Assembly (NCBI RefSeq): GCF_021389975.1
Contig: NZ_CP089981.1
Location: 4,737,501-4,801,500, forward strand
Reading direction: 5' to 3'
Source of the DNA: Fulvivirga ulvae
GTDB taxonomy: Bacteria > Bacteroidota > Bacteroidia > Cytophagales > Cyclobacteriaceae
Length of the DNA: 64,000 nt
Shown here: one piece after another, positions 1-9,194 of the stretch
Layout of the letters: each line of letters begins with the position of its first letter
Numbering within the stretch: the first letter of the stretch is position 1
Translations under genes and position numbers: made by a program
Notes under the pieces: model-generated
What the model saw: only the letters and a program-made list of their open reading frames with translations
The model's database searches: none
What the model was told of the DNA's origin: nothing

Positions 1-1666
1 GGAAAAAGCTGGTGTTCTTTTTTGCAATAGTTATAAGATAATCGATAGTCTTGTTGAAGACGTGAGCCAGATCAATATAGAACAGGCGTTTGTTTAATTT
101 TTCAAAGAGAGGTAACGCCAACTTTCTGCTCCAAAAAAGTGATATGCCAATAGCCACTGTGACCAGGCTAAGTATAAATACAACATTGAAACCATGCCAG
201 AGCTTTAGGTCTACCCGGATAGGGGTTGCTTTTACAGCTCCTACAGATGCTTCCAGCAGTGGTTCCAAAGGCTGGGGAAACAATGCAAGTATAAGACTAA
301 GGGCAGCCAGCAATGCAGGGCCTGCCCAAAAGGTATATCCTGCTTCATATATGGGTTTGGTCCAGCTCTTTTTTTTGAAAAAAATCTTATACCCGAAAAG
401 AATAGAGACAGCCACCATAAATGCATTAGCGAGTATACTAAATACAAGCACATAACCAGAAACTCCCGGGGCTTGCTGGCCGGCTTCATAGATAAACTCT
501 TTGCTTATGTAGCCCAGCATAGGAGGAAGGCCGGCCATTGATAGTAGTGCAAGCACAGAGATTGCCATAGTAACAGGCATTTTTGACCATAAACCACCCA
601 GTTGATCGATATGGCGAGTACCGGTTTTTTCATCAATGGTGCCGGCCACCATGAATAAAGTGGCTTTGTATAAAGCGTGCACTACCAGGTAGAGCAATGC
701 GGCTTTTACGGAAAGGAACGTCCCAATGCCTATGAGCATCATAAGTATGCCTAGTGCACTTATAGTCACATAGGCCAATATAGCTTTCAGGTCCTTTTGT
801 GTAAGTGAGAGATAAGCGCCTGCCAGCATAGTGATGCCTCCGAAGAAGGTGACAACGTTTTGCCACATTTCAGTATTACCCAGCACAGGATTAAGTCTTG
901 CTAATAAGTAAATGCCTGCATTGACCATAGCTGCTGAATGCAGGTATGCACTTACGGGAGTAGGAGCCTTCATGGCAGATGGTAACCAGAAATGAAAGGG
1001 AAACTGGGCTGATTTGGTAAATGCTCCGAGTAGAACGAGCAATAGCAGAGGAGTGTACAGCGGGCTATTTGTCAAAGCTTCATGCCCGGTTAGCAACTCA
1101 CTGATCTCATAACTACCGCTGATGTTGCCAATAATAATAAACCCGGTGAGTAATGCAAGTCCGCCAAGTTCAGTGACCAGTAAAGCCTGCAAGGCCGCTG
1201 CACGGGCAGCTTTTTGAGTATGTTTTAAACCGATTAAAAGGAAAGAGGTTATGCCGGTGAGTTCCCAGAATACATAAAGTGTAATAAGGTTACCTGCCAG
1301 TACCAGGCCGAGCATAGCCCCCATAAAGAGCATCATGTAACTATAGAATTTACTTTTGCCATCATGATGCCGCATATAACCATTAGAGTATACCAATACC
1401 AGTACCCCTATGCCAAGAATGAGCAGGGTAAATAGCATGCTAAGACCATCCAGGTAAAATGAAAGGTTGATATTCAGGGCATCAACCCAAGGTGAAAAAG
1501 TTGTAAATACTTTTCCGTGCCTAACCTTTTCATACAAGCTTAAGAAGTAGCCAAGTGAACTTAGGGGTATGATAGCCAGGAGAATCCCTACATTTTTAGT
1601 GAATTTTCTGGCAATAAACGATGCTAAAGCTGCCCCAAGAAAAATGGATGAAATTGATAAGAGCAT
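1..1666 (-). CDS. MrpA/MnhA-type Na+/H+ antiporter subunit A, N-terminal part
   Basis: This reading frame is open from an ATG at 1666 to the left edge, so only the first 555 residues are present and the C-terminus lies outside the window. It is a hydrophobic multi-pass protein of the proton-conducting family shared by Mrp antiporter subunit A and complex I subunit NuoL. Recognisable stretches include YMRHHDGKSKFYSYMMLF, FWELTGITSFLLIG, and FPFHFWLPSAMKAPTPVSAY followed by LHSAAMVNAGIYLLAR; the last two are typical of the quinol-oxidoreductase/antiporter core, and the wording fits MrpA better than NuoL. It would exchange Na+ for H+ across the inner membrane as part of a multi-subunit complex. 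The partner subunits (MrpB-G) should lie to the left. NuoL or a hydrogenase-4-type subunit is the alternative. Confidence 0.85.
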   Translation of the reverse strand, partial: MLLSISSIFLGAALASFIARKFTKNVGILLAIIPLSSLGYFLSLYEKVRHGKVFTTFSPWVDALNINLSFYLDGLSMLFTLLILGIGVLVLVYSNGYMRHHDGKSKFYSYMMLFMGAMLGLVLAGNLITLYVFWELTGITSFLLIGLKHTQKAARAAALQALLVTELGGLALLTGFIIIGNISGSYEISELLTGHEALTNSPLYTPLLLLVLLGAFTKSAQFPFHFWLPSAMKAPTPVSAYLHSAAMVNAGIYLLARLNPVLGNTEMWQNVVTFFGGITMLAGAYLSLTQKDLKAILAYVTISALGILMMLIGIGTFLSVKAALLYLVVHALYKATLFMVAGTIDEKTGTRHIDQLGGLWSKMPVTMAISVLALLSMAGLPPMLGYISKEFIYEAGQQAPGVSGYVLVFSILANAFMVAVSILFGYKIFFKKKSWTKPIYEAGYTFWAGPALLAALSLILALFPQPLEPLLEASVGAVKATPIRVDLKLWHGFNVVFILSLVTVAIGISLFWSRKLALPLFEKLNKRLFYIDLAHVFNKTIDYLITIAKKNTSFF

Positions 1667-1816
1667 ACTATTTCGGATCTATACTAGATCAACACGGCAG
1701 TAAGTGAATAGTTTACACCAGGTACGGAGTAATTGTGCCTGGTAATGAACAAAGTTATTATTCATCAGTTAGAAGGTAGAATGTTCGCTGGCGATATCGG
1801 TTCTAAAGGGGTTTGT

Positions 1817-2794
1817 ATGAAGAAATTGTTATTGGTTTTTGGAATAATGCATGTCATAAACTTTTGCTATGGGCAGAAAGATACTACCGCTGCTGACCAG
1901 GCAACAGAATTTTTGCCTTTAATATATGCCAACCGGCAACTCACTTACCTTACGTTCTATGATGGCATCGGTAACCTGCCGGACATGGTCACTGAGGCAC
2001 GCTTCTCAGGCGACTATTTTCTCAAAAAAGAAAAGATAAACTGGGCACTGGAGCTTAACCTGAATATTACCATCAGGATGAGGGACAAAAAATCTTTCCC
2101 CATTCTGCCCCCAAGCTACAATCCGGTACTGACTTACTATAGAAAGATTCCTTCCGGCGAAGGGTCCTTCCTTAGTAAAACCTTCCTGGATCAGGTTTTC
2201 TGGGAGGTTTCGGTGGGGCATCATTCCAATGGCAACGCTGAAAACTTTTATGTGCAAGATAGCCTTGGAAATGACACCGGAAAGATCAACTATGATAACG
2301 GTAACTTTTCCACCAACTATCTGGAAGTGGCATTTTCCACCTTTAAGCAACGCAACAAGGGAAATCAGAAGAACTATTATACTAACCTGAGGGCCGCTTT
2401 CCGCATGTATCCGTCAAAATTGTCAGCAAAAGAACTCAGAGATACCTATGGTTTCTACAGGTTTTTCCTTACGTATAATCTGTTCAAAATTCCGATGGGA
2501 GAGCCAGAAAAGCAGTGGTCAAAATTCTTCTCACGCTCCAGGTTAAGACTTCATTCCGGTTGGATCTTTGGAGATATGAGAAATGCCACAGCGGATAATA
2601 TCAGTAAACGGCTGATCGCCGAGGCTACATATTTTTATTACCCCGGCTGGCTATCCGAATTAGGTTTTTTTGTACAATACTATCGCGGCCAGGATTATTA
2701 CAACATACAATTTTCAAGAACTGTAGAGGTGTTCAGAGCTGGTATTTCATCCAACCCGCTTGATTTTGAAGGTTTTAAAAAAATATTGAAATAA
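1817..2794 (+). CDS. Outer-membrane phospholipase A1 (OMPLA/PldA-like)
   Basis: The protein has 325 residues when started at ATG 1817, which gives a clear signal peptide (MKKLLLVFGIMHVINFCYG) and sits a few bases after AAAGGGG. An ATG at 1733 in the same frame would put 28 unlikely residues ahead of it. The mature part looks like a beta barrel. H135-x-S137-N138-G (HHSNG) matches the His-x-Ser of OMPLA, and N167 in STNYLEV is a candidate third active-site residue, although the spacing from Ser is longer than in E. coli. OMPLA hydrolyses phospholipids in the outer leaflet of the outer membrane. The gene converges with the MscS gene with only 5 bp between them. The family call rests on these motifs only. 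Confidence 0.65.
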   Translation: MKKLLLVFGIMHVINFCYGQKDTTAADQATEFLPLIYANRQLTYLTFYDGIGNLPDMVTEARFSGDYFLKKEKINWALELNLNITIRMRDKKSFPILPPSYNPVLTYYRKIPSGEGSFLSKTFLDQVFWEVSVGHHSNGNAENFYVQDSLGNDTGKINYDNGNFSTNYLEVAFSTFKQRNKGNQKNYYTNLRAAFRMYPSKLSAKELRDTYGFYRFFLTYNLFKIPMGEPEKQWSKFFSRSRLRLHSGWIFGDMRNATADNISKRLIAEATYFYYPGWLSELGFFVQYYRGQDYYNIQFSRTVEVFRAGISSNPLDFEGFKKILK

Positions 2795-2799
2795 TTCGG

Positions 2800-3690
2800 T
2801 TAATTCTTTTTTAAAACCTCAGAAAGTTTTTCTCCTCCCTTTATGCCAAAATCGAGTGTACGGATCGGGAATGGAATCGTGATACCATTTTGGTCGTATG
2901 CCTTTTTTAAATTTTTAATACCGTCACTTTGAGCTTGAAGGTAATCGGGCTGCCGTTTAAAATTTACCCAATACCTTACCACAAAATTGATGGAGCTGTC
3001 CCCAAATTCTTTATAGAAGAACTCAACACTCTTTCCCGCTTGTAAGTATGGTATTTTTTTGATGGCAGCTAAAGAAATTTCCTCAACCTTGTCAAGATCA
3101 TCGCCATAAGAAATGCCACATTCCAGATCAATCCTTCTGCTGCCGTTTATAGTATAATGCTTGTACAGGTTCTGAAAGATCAACCTGTTTGGAATAACCA
3201 CATCCTGACCCTGCGGATCGTATATTATAGTAGCCCTTAAGCCAATTTCCTTAACTGTTCCGAAGACATCATTTGATTCTATAATATCACCAACATTAAT
3301 AGGGCTCTGTACAGCCATAATCACACCGGAGATGAGATTTGAGGCGGCATCCTGAAAAGCAAAACCAAGAGCCAGGCCTATAACACCCACACCGGCCAAT
3401 ACTGAAGTAACCGTTTTGTCAAGATTGAGTACACCCAGGGCTATCATCAGGCCAATCACCACAATTATAAATGAGGTAATAGACCGGATAAGAGTTATTA
3501 CCGATTCGTTTTGCATGAGCCGGTGCAGTACACGGCTGAGTACATTACTTACTACTTTAGAGATGATATAGGCTATAACAATCACCAAAATAGCAATCAC
3601 AAGATTGGGTAGCATTACAATGAGAGCCTCCAGCCAACCCTGGAGTTTGTCCACCACTATTTCCGATGCATCTGAGATTTCACTAAACAT
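2800..3690 (-). CDS. Small MscS-family mechanosensitive channel
   Basis: The 296-residue protein begins with a short amphipathic stretch followed by three membrane segments (about residues 25-45, 62-85 and 90-115). The third, pore-lining segment reads GLALGFAFQDAASNLISGVI, the hallmark of MscS, and is followed by the beta domain (SPINVGDIIE, GTVKEIGLRATIIYDPQG, VVIPNRLIFQNLYKHYT) and the C-terminal alpha/beta domain. The length matches E. coli MscS (286 residues). It releases solutes through the inner membrane when turgor rises. The gene appears to be transcribed alone. Confidence 0.93.
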   Translation of the reverse strand: MFSEISDASEIVVDKLQGWLEALIVMLPNLVIAILVIVIAYIISKVVSNVLSRVLHRLMQNESVITLIRSITSFIIVVIGLMIALGVLNLDKTVTSVLAGVGVIGLALGFAFQDAASNLISGVIMAVQSPINVGDIIESNDVFGTVKEIGLRATIIYDPQGQDVVIPNRLIFQNLYKHYTINGSRRIDLECGISYGDDLDKVEEISLAAIKKIPYLQAGKSVEFFYKEFGDSSINFVVRYWVNFKRQPDYLQAQSDGIKNLKKAYDQNGITIPFPIRTLDFGIKGGEKLSEVLKKN

Positions 3691-3773
3691 AAATAATAGG
3701 TGTAGGTTAATACTTGCATTAAACTAGTAAAATTAACCGTGCAATTTATTATATTCTATGCAAAAGAAAAGTT

Positions 3774-4014
3774 ATGAGGGATAGAAGACATTATTTTGCC
3801 AGGATCAGGACCCAATTGGCGAATGAAAGGACATTGATGTCTTACTACAGGGGGGGCTCTGGCCCTGGTGGGGATCAGTGCCTTTATTTTTAAATTTTTT
3901 GTTTCGTGGCTGTTTTCAGCCCTTTCACTGATTTTTTTGATCCTGGGCATATCAATGGCAGTCTATGGTACTACAAGGTATTTCAGGTTTAAGAAAAAAA
4001 TATTGAGGAAGTGA
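3774..4014 (+). pseudogene. DUF202 (YidH-like) membrane protein with a frameshift in a run of seven G
   Basis: From ATG 3774 the frame reads MRDRRHYFARIRTQLANERT then LMSYYR, the start of a DUF202 protein (typical RTxLANERTxLSxxR motif). At a run of seven G (3850-3856) the frame is lost and stops at 3901. Removing one G restores a continuous product: GALALVGISAFIFKFFVSWL, then a second membrane segment (FSALSLIFLILGISMAVYG), ending RFKKKILRK with TGA at 4012. The total would be about 80 residues with two membrane segments. The stop lies 4 bp before the next gene, so the two probably formed an operon. Either the gene is broken, or the homopolymer is miscalled, or the site slips. Confidence 0.75.
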
Positions 4015-4018
4015 GTGT

Positions 4019-5809
4019 ATGACCTTTGAAATTATCTTATTATTTGCCATTGTACTAGGCGCATTGGTGCTTTTTACTTCTGGGGTTATATCAGTGGACC
4101 TTACCGCCCTGTTGGTTATGGTATCGTTGATGGGCACAGGTATTTTAACACCCGAAGAGGGTATTTCAGGCTTTAGTAACACCGCCACCACTACTGTACT
4201 GGCTTTGCTCATTCTCAGTGAAGGCCTTAAAAATACCGGGGCAGTGGAGTTGCTTGGTGATAAAATGGTCAGCCTTACCGGCAGGTATGAATGGTTTACA
4301 CTTATTGTAATTATGTTAATCTCTGCCTTTGCCTCAGCTTTTATCAATACCACGGCTGTAGTAGCCGTATTTATTCCCGTAATGTTCAGAATAGCCCGGT
4401 CAACAGGTATTCAGGTATCTGTATTGCTGGTTCCTCTATCTTTTGCAGCCATGATAGGAGGTGCTTCCACCATGATTGGAACCTCAACTAACCTTTTGAT
4501 CAATTCCTTAGGGCAGAGTTATGGACTTGCCAAACTTCGCATCTTTGACCTTACCCTTATGGGAGGGATTTTGTTTCTTTCCCTCATGCTCTATATGATA
4601 CTGATAGGCAGACACTGGCTTAAAAAAGACAGTAACCAGGAGGAGGTAATTGATGACGGACATGGACCGGCCAACTACCTTACAGAAATAGTTATACCAC
4701 CCGGTTCCACACTGATCAGTAAAAGCCTTAATGGCGGGCCGTTAGCTCCCACTCGGGACCTCAATGTATTGCGTGTAATCCGGGGAGAGGCCACTTTTTC
4801 ATCCATACATGTAGGAAAGCTTCAGGAAAATGACATTCTGGTCGTTAAAGCTAACATTAAAGAGCTGATCAAACTCAGCAATAACCCCAGCGTGAAAATA
4901 ATCACCAACAATCGCGCAGTAACGGGAAACACTGATGAAAATATCGAAACAAATCTTTTCGAAGCTTTGGTGGTACCTAATTCCAATCTTATTGACAGAA
5001 AAATTAAAGATGTAGACTTTCATAGATTTTACGATGCCTATCCTCTGGCTGTCAGAAAAGGGGGAATTATAGGCGATCAGAAACTATTAGAGCATAAGAT
5101 AGGTCTGGGTGACATACTTTTGATGGATGGAGACAGTGAACCCAAAACATTTTACTCTAAAAATGACTGGATCACGATTCAAAGGATTGCTAAAGATGAA
5201 ATAGAAAAGCATTTATACCAGAAAGATAAGCTGGCCGTATCGGTTGCCATACTTCTCGGTGTTATTATACTTGCCGTTACCAATATCCTTCCCATACTTA
5301 TTGGAGCCTGGATTGGCGTTACTTTGATGATATTGACACGCTGTATAACGCTGAAACGAGCCTACCAGAATGTAGAGTGGAAGGTGGTATTTCTTTTGGC
5401 CGGCATTATTCCGTTGGGTACAGCCATGAATAAAACCGGTGCAGATGCATTGATAGCACAAGGCTTCATAGAGCTTACATCGGGCACTTCTCCTGCATTT
5501 GTTGTGTCAGGGCTGTTCCTGCTTACCACATTGCTTACAGGTATTATATCCAATCAGGCCACTGCTGTTTTGCTTGTCCCTATTGCTATCAGGATAGCCT
5601 CGGGGCTTGAAATGCCACCGGAGCCCCTGGTTATCGCCATTTTGTTCGGGGCAAATACGAGCTTTCTGACGCCGGTGGGGTACCAGACCAATGCCATGGT
5701 ATATGGACCGGGTAATTACCGCTTCATAGACTTTCTGAAGGTGGGAGGACTGTTATGCCTTATATTCTGGATATTGGCGACATTCCTTATACCGAGGCTT
5801 TATATGTAA
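4019..5809 (+). CDS. SLC13/DASS-family anion permease with central RCK_C (TrkA_C) domains
   Basis: The 596-residue protein has an N-terminal block of membrane segments (residues 1-200), two soluble RCK_C-type domains (about 215-285, ending in ENDILVVKAN, and about 300-372, ending in LGDILLMDGD), and a second membrane block (about 395-596). Signature stretches are FINTTAVVAVFIPVM and GGASTMIGTSTNLLINS in the first half, and GIISNQATAVLLVPIAIRIA and NTSFLTPVGYQTNAMVYGPG in the second; these are the repeated substrate/sodium-binding loops of the family. Members carry sulfate, phosphate or dicarboxylates with Na+; the substrate here cannot be read from sequence. It starts 4 bp after the broken DUF202 gene. 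Confidence 0.9.
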   Translation: MTFEIILLFAIVLGALVLFTSGVISVDLTALLVMVSLMGTGILTPEEGISGFSNTATTTVLALLILSEGLKNTGAVELLGDKMVSLTGRYEWFTLIVIMLISAFASAFINTTAVVAVFIPVMFRIARSTGIQVSVLLVPLSFAAMIGGASTMIGTSTNLLINSLGQSYGLAKLRIFDLTLMGGILFLSLMLYMILIGRHWLKKDSNQEEVIDDGHGPANYLTEIVIPPGSTLISKSLNGGPLAPTRDLNVLRVIRGEATFSSIHVGKLQENDILVVKANIKELIKLSNNPSVKIITNNRAVTGNTDENIETNLFEALVVPNSNLIDRKIKDVDFHRFYDAYPLAVRKGGIIGDQKLLEHKIGLGDILLMDGDSEPKTFYSKNDWITIQRIAKDEIEKHLYQKDKLAVSVAILLGVIILAVTNILPILIGAWIGVTLMILTRCITLKRAYQNVEWKVVFLLAGIIPLGTAMNKTGADALIAQGFIELTSGTSPAFVVSGLFLLTTLLTGIISNQATAVLLVPIAIRIASGLEMPPEPLVIAILFGANTSFLTPVGYQTNAMVYGPGNYRFIDFLKVGGLLCLIFWILATFLIPRLYM

Positions 5810-5839
5810 ATGGTAAAACGCCTCTTCGCCTTTGTTATG

Positions 5840-6592
5840 TTATACACCTCTTTTATTACCATAGATGTGTATGTGGAGCCGGTCAGTGTAATTGAAATTA
5901 TATTTTTTGCAAGCTTCTATCAGCCACTGTTGTTTTTCTTTAAGTCTTTCAGGAGATGTGCCTTCGGGCATTAAATATACATTACCAGGTTTTATGTCAT
6001 ATCTGCTGACAAGGGTAAGCACTTCTTCCAAATCTCCGGTGTCGCTTACTACAAATTTGAAAACCGCCCTGGTATTACCGGCAAAAAAGTTATAAACTTC
6101 AGGCTTTTCACGCAGTTTTGTGGAATTATTTGAGTTTGACAATTTCGGGCTGACATTATATTGACTCACCAGGCTATCAAATGCGTTGGTGGGTATAATA
6201 GTACCATTGGTTTCAACCTCAAAGCGATAGTTGGAGTTGGCTCTCCGAAGCAGTAGCATAAGCTCAGCAAGCTCTGCTTGCTGTAGTAGTGGTTCTCCGC
6301 CGGTCAATACCACATTTCTGCAATTTATTTGCTCCAGTTCCGCTGCTATCTCAGTTACTGAAAGCTCAGCAATATACTCGGCTTTAGCATATTTTTCATA
6401 ACCAGGCTCTACATCTTTATCATGCCTGAAGGGTGTGCCTGTCCAGTTCCATGTATAATCGGTGTCACACCATGAGCAGTGAAGGTTACAAAGCGAAGTG
6501 CGAATGAAAATACTTGGACGCCCGATGCTCTTTCCTTCTCCCTGAATAGTATGAAAAATTTCTGCCTTCCCGTTGAGTTTTGCCAGCTTCAT
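5840..6592 (-). CDS. queE: 7-carboxy-7-deazaguanine synthase (QueE)
   Basis: This is a radical SAM enzyme of 250 residues that converts 6-carboxytetrahydropterin to 7-carboxy-7-deazaguanine, a step of queuosine/preQ0 synthesis. The N-terminus holds FHTIQGEGKSIGRPSIFIR and the [4Fe-4S] ligands C35, C39 and C42 in CNLHCSWCDTDYTW. VVLTGGEPLLQ is the SAM-binding glycine motif. The C-terminal part (PEGTSPERLKEKQQWLIEAC) matches the longer QueE variants. It converges on the SLC13 permease gene. Other que genes are not in the window. Confidence 0.95.
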   Translation of the reverse strand: MKLAKLNGKAEIFHTIQGEGKSIGRPSIFIRTSLCNLHCSWCDTDYTWNWTGTPFRHDKDVEPGYEKYAKAEYIAELSVTEIAAELEQINCRNVVLTGGEPLLQQAELAELMLLLRRANSNYRFEVETNGTIIPTNAFDSLVSQYNVSPKLSNSNNSTKLREKPEVYNFFAGNTRAVFKFVVSDTGDLEEVLTLVSRYDIKPGNVYLMPEGTSPERLKEKQQWLIEACKKYNFNYTDRLHIHIYGNKRGV

Positions 6593-6708
6593 CAGTTAAA
6601 AATTTACCGCAAAAATAGGCAGATTATAATGAAGTTTGTTGTTGATTATTAAAAGATACGTAAATTTCGGCCTTACCCGGAAATATTGCATAAGATAAAC
6701 AGAAACAG

Positions 6709-7689
6709 ATGAATAGCTTTTACCCACTAAAATTCAAAACCATTTTCAAGGAAAAGATATGGGGCGGAAATAAAATAAAAACAATACTAAAAAAAGATTT
6801 TAGCCCGCTGGAAAATTGTGGTGAGACCTGGGAGCTTTCAACCGTAAAGGGCAACATATCTGAAATTGCAAATGGCGAATTTAAAGGCATGCTTTTAGAT
6901 GAGCTGCTCAAGAAGTTTCCTGATGAAATCATGGGGTCTGAAGTGGTGTCTGCCTTTGGTACAGAGTTTCCGTTACTTATTAAGTTTATTGATGCCCAGC
7001 AAGACCTTTCTGTACAGGTGCATCCCGATGATACCCTGGCTAAGGCAAGGCACAACGGCATGGGGAAGACTGAAATGTGGTATATTATGCAGGCCGATAA
7101 TGGAGCCTCTTTAATTGCCGGGTTTAACCGTCCCCTGAATAAGGAGCAATATAATGACTATTTCAGCAAAGGCACCCTGGATGAAATCCTGAATAGGGTA
7201 GAAGTGGAAAAAGGTGATGTTTTTTACATCCCTGCAGGACGAATCCATACTATCGGAAAGGGTATTATGCTTGCGGAAATCCAGCAAACCTCTGATCTGA
7301 CATACAGAATATATGATTTTGACAGGGTAGATGCCCAGGGCAACAAGCGAGAATTGCACGTGGAGGAGGCATTGGATGCCCTCGATTATACTTTTCATGA
7401 AAATTATAAAACACCTTATGAGCTTCATGATAACCAGCGATCTACACTTGTTCAGTCGCCCTATTTTACCACTAATAAGTTTAGTCTGAGTCAGTTAAAA
7501 GTTCTGGATTATTCGGCGGTAGACTCTTTCGTTATTTACATATGCACTGAGGGGCAGGGAAGTATCAAATACAATGGAGGAGAGCAGCCCATTACCCAGG
7601 GAGATGTATTTCTTGTGCCATCAGTTCTAAAAGAGATTAAAATACAACCCGAAAATAACCTGGAGTTGCTGGAAGTGTACATCGGTTAG
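6709..7689 (+). CDS. manA: Class I mannose-6-phosphate isomerase
   Basis: The 326-residue zinc enzyme interconverts mannose 6-phosphate and fructose 6-phosphate. The start region KTIFKEKIWGGNKIKTIL is typical of the short Bacillus-type ManA. Zinc ligands are visible in LSVQVHPDDTLA (Gln and His) and in the cupin strand IPAGRIHTIGKGIMLAEIQQ, which is followed by TSDLTYRIYDFDR. The length matches the short bacterial form (about 315-325 residues). It is divergent from queE with a 116-bp shared upstream region, and the 88-bp gap to the amidotransferase gene downstream would allow co-transcription. Confidence 0.95.
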   Translation: MNSFYPLKFKTIFKEKIWGGNKIKTILKKDFSPLENCGETWELSTVKGNISEIANGEFKGMLLDELLKKFPDEIMGSEVVSAFGTEFPLLIKFIDAQQDLSVQVHPDDTLAKARHNGMGKTEMWYIMQADNGASLIAGFNRPLNKEQYNDYFSKGTLDEILNRVEVEKGDVFYIPAGRIHTIGKGIMLAEIQQTSDLTYRIYDFDRVDAQGNKRELHVEEALDALDYTFHENYKTPYELHDNQRSTLVQSPYFTTNKFSLSQLKVLDYSAVDSFVIYICTEGQGSIKYNGGEQPITQGDVFLVPSVLKEIKIQPENNLELLEVYIG

Positions 7690-7776
7690 CAAAGAAGTCT
7701 GTAAAAAAGTATTACCTGAGCCGGCTATAATATCAAAATTTAGCATTAACTTATATAGATTAAATGATGCTGAATT

Positions 7777-8634
7777 ATGTGCAGATTATTAGCATACCTT
7801 GGTCAGCCGGTGTTAATGGATAAGTTCCTTTATGAGCCGGATAACTCCATGATCAAGCAGAGTTTTGAGGCTAAAGAAATCGAGGAACCTCTTAATGGGG
7901 ATGGTTTTGGTGTTGGCTGGTACCACAAGCACATCACCCGTCAGCCGGCAGTGTTCGTATCCATATACCCGGCCTGGAACAACCGCAACCTGAGATACCT
8001 GGCTTCACTTGTGCAGTCAGACTGTCTGATAGCCCATGTCAGGGCTGCAAGCGTTGGTGATGTGTCTGAGTCTAATTGCCATCCCTTCCATTATAGAAAC
8101 TACCTGATGGCCCACAATGGAGGTGTGGAAGAGTTTGATAAGATCAAACGTTCATTAAAAGACAAACTCTCAGATGAGCGCTATCTCTGGTTAAAAGGGC
8201 AAACGGATTCGGAACATTTGTTTGCCCTCTTTTTAGAGTACTTGTCTCAGAAAAAGGAAGATTTTACTGCTGATGATGTGGCTGATTCGTTCGAGCAAAT
8301 GATAGTTACTTTAAAAGAAATGATGCGGCTCAAAGGCATTGCCGCACCGGCATACCTCAACATGGTTTTTGTAGATGGAGAAAGGATGGTTGGCCTCCGG
8401 TATACCACAGGCAAGGATGTAAAACCGCTTACCCTGTATTACTCTGAAGGAAGTAAATATGTGTGTGAAGACGGAGTCTGTTATATGGTCCCTTCCGAGG
8501 GTGTAGATAAGTCAGTGATGATAGTTTCAGAAAAGCTGACCGATATTGCTCAGGACTGGAAAAAAATTCCTGATAATCATATGGTTCTCGTCTATAAAGA
8601 TCTTTCGGTAAAACTCAGAAAAGTGGTGGTTTAA
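7777..8634 (+). CDS. Class II glutamine amidotransferase (YafJ/EgtC-like)
   Basis: The 285-residue protein starts MCRLLAYLG, so removal of Met exposes the N-terminal nucleophile Cys2 of the Ntn-hydrolase glutaminase fold. HVRAAS, CHPFHYRNYLMAHNGGV and DSEHLFALFLEYL are the other conserved pieces of this family. Members release ammonia from glutamine or hydrolyse gamma-glutamyl bonds. No ergothioneine genes surround it, so the EgtC role in ergothioneine synthesis is not supported and the substrate is unknown. The gene is followed by a strong terminator about 150 bp downstream. Confidence 0.88.
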   Translation: MCRLLAYLGQPVLMDKFLYEPDNSMIKQSFEAKEIEEPLNGDGFGVGWYHKHITRQPAVFVSIYPAWNNRNLRYLASLVQSDCLIAHVRAASVGDVSESNCHPFHYRNYLMAHNGGVEEFDKIKRSLKDKLSDERYLWLKGQTDSEHLFALFLEYLSQKKEDFTADDVADSFEQMIVTLKEMMRLKGIAAPAYLNMVFVDGERMVGLRYTTGKDVKPLTLYYSEGSKYVCEDGVCYMVPSEGVDKSVMIVSEKLTDIAQDWKKIPDNHMVLVYKDLSVKLRKVVV

Positions 8635-9194
8635 CTGAGTAGATGAGGTGAAAAATTAAATGCTGATTATGTTGAGTTCTTAAATCAATTTGAGTAAATT
8701 TATATTACACGACTGAGATCATTATCTCTTAGTGACAGGAGGCTGTACAGTGATTTATGACGATGTTCATCGTTGTATACACTAGCCAACCCAAAGGCGA
8801 GTTTTACTCGCCTTTGGGTTTTTTAGGGGTTACAACTTTTGGAACAAGCGTAAAATCTGTGGAGTGAATGAATCGGAAAAACAAGAACTCTCAATGTAAA
8901 GCCTACCCGTGAAACATGATAAAACTGTCCCATTGCTATTTCACCCTGATTTGCTTACTGCTTTAGCCGGTTACTATTAACAACTTTCTGTCAGCAATGA
9001 GGTGAAAATTTAGTAGCTCCCAGAAATTCCGCCTGATCCCAACTTTTCTTTTCTCGGAGTTGTTCGAGGCCGTTTTGAAAGAATCAGCCTCAAAACCGGT
9101 GAAATAAACAATCGGTAAATAAAGGTTGCAACGTGCAGCTCACCATTAGTAACCTGCACCAGCTTAATCCGTTTGCGGAATATCACCTGATCCA
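8635..9194. other. Intergenic region between convergent genes, with a terminator
   Basis: This 560-bp stretch has one strong terminator near 8788-8825. The 150 bp before it contains small hairpins (for example ACGATGTTCATCGT at 8760-8773) and might encode a short structured RNA, but no family is recognisable. No convincing gene is seen between 8830 and 9194. Confidence 0.5.
8788..8825 (+). terminator. Strong intrinsic terminator
   Basis: A perfect 14-bp stem pairs AACCCAAAGGCGAG (8788-8801) with CTCGCCTTTGGGTT (8807-8820) around a TTTTA loop. It is followed by a run of T. It would end plus-strand transcripts coming from the amidotransferase gene or from a short RNA upstream. Confidence 0.9.

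Noticed and set aside
8758..8868. Short plus-strand frame starting MTMFIVVYTSQ
   Set aside because: It reads through the strong terminator hairpin and has no coding features.
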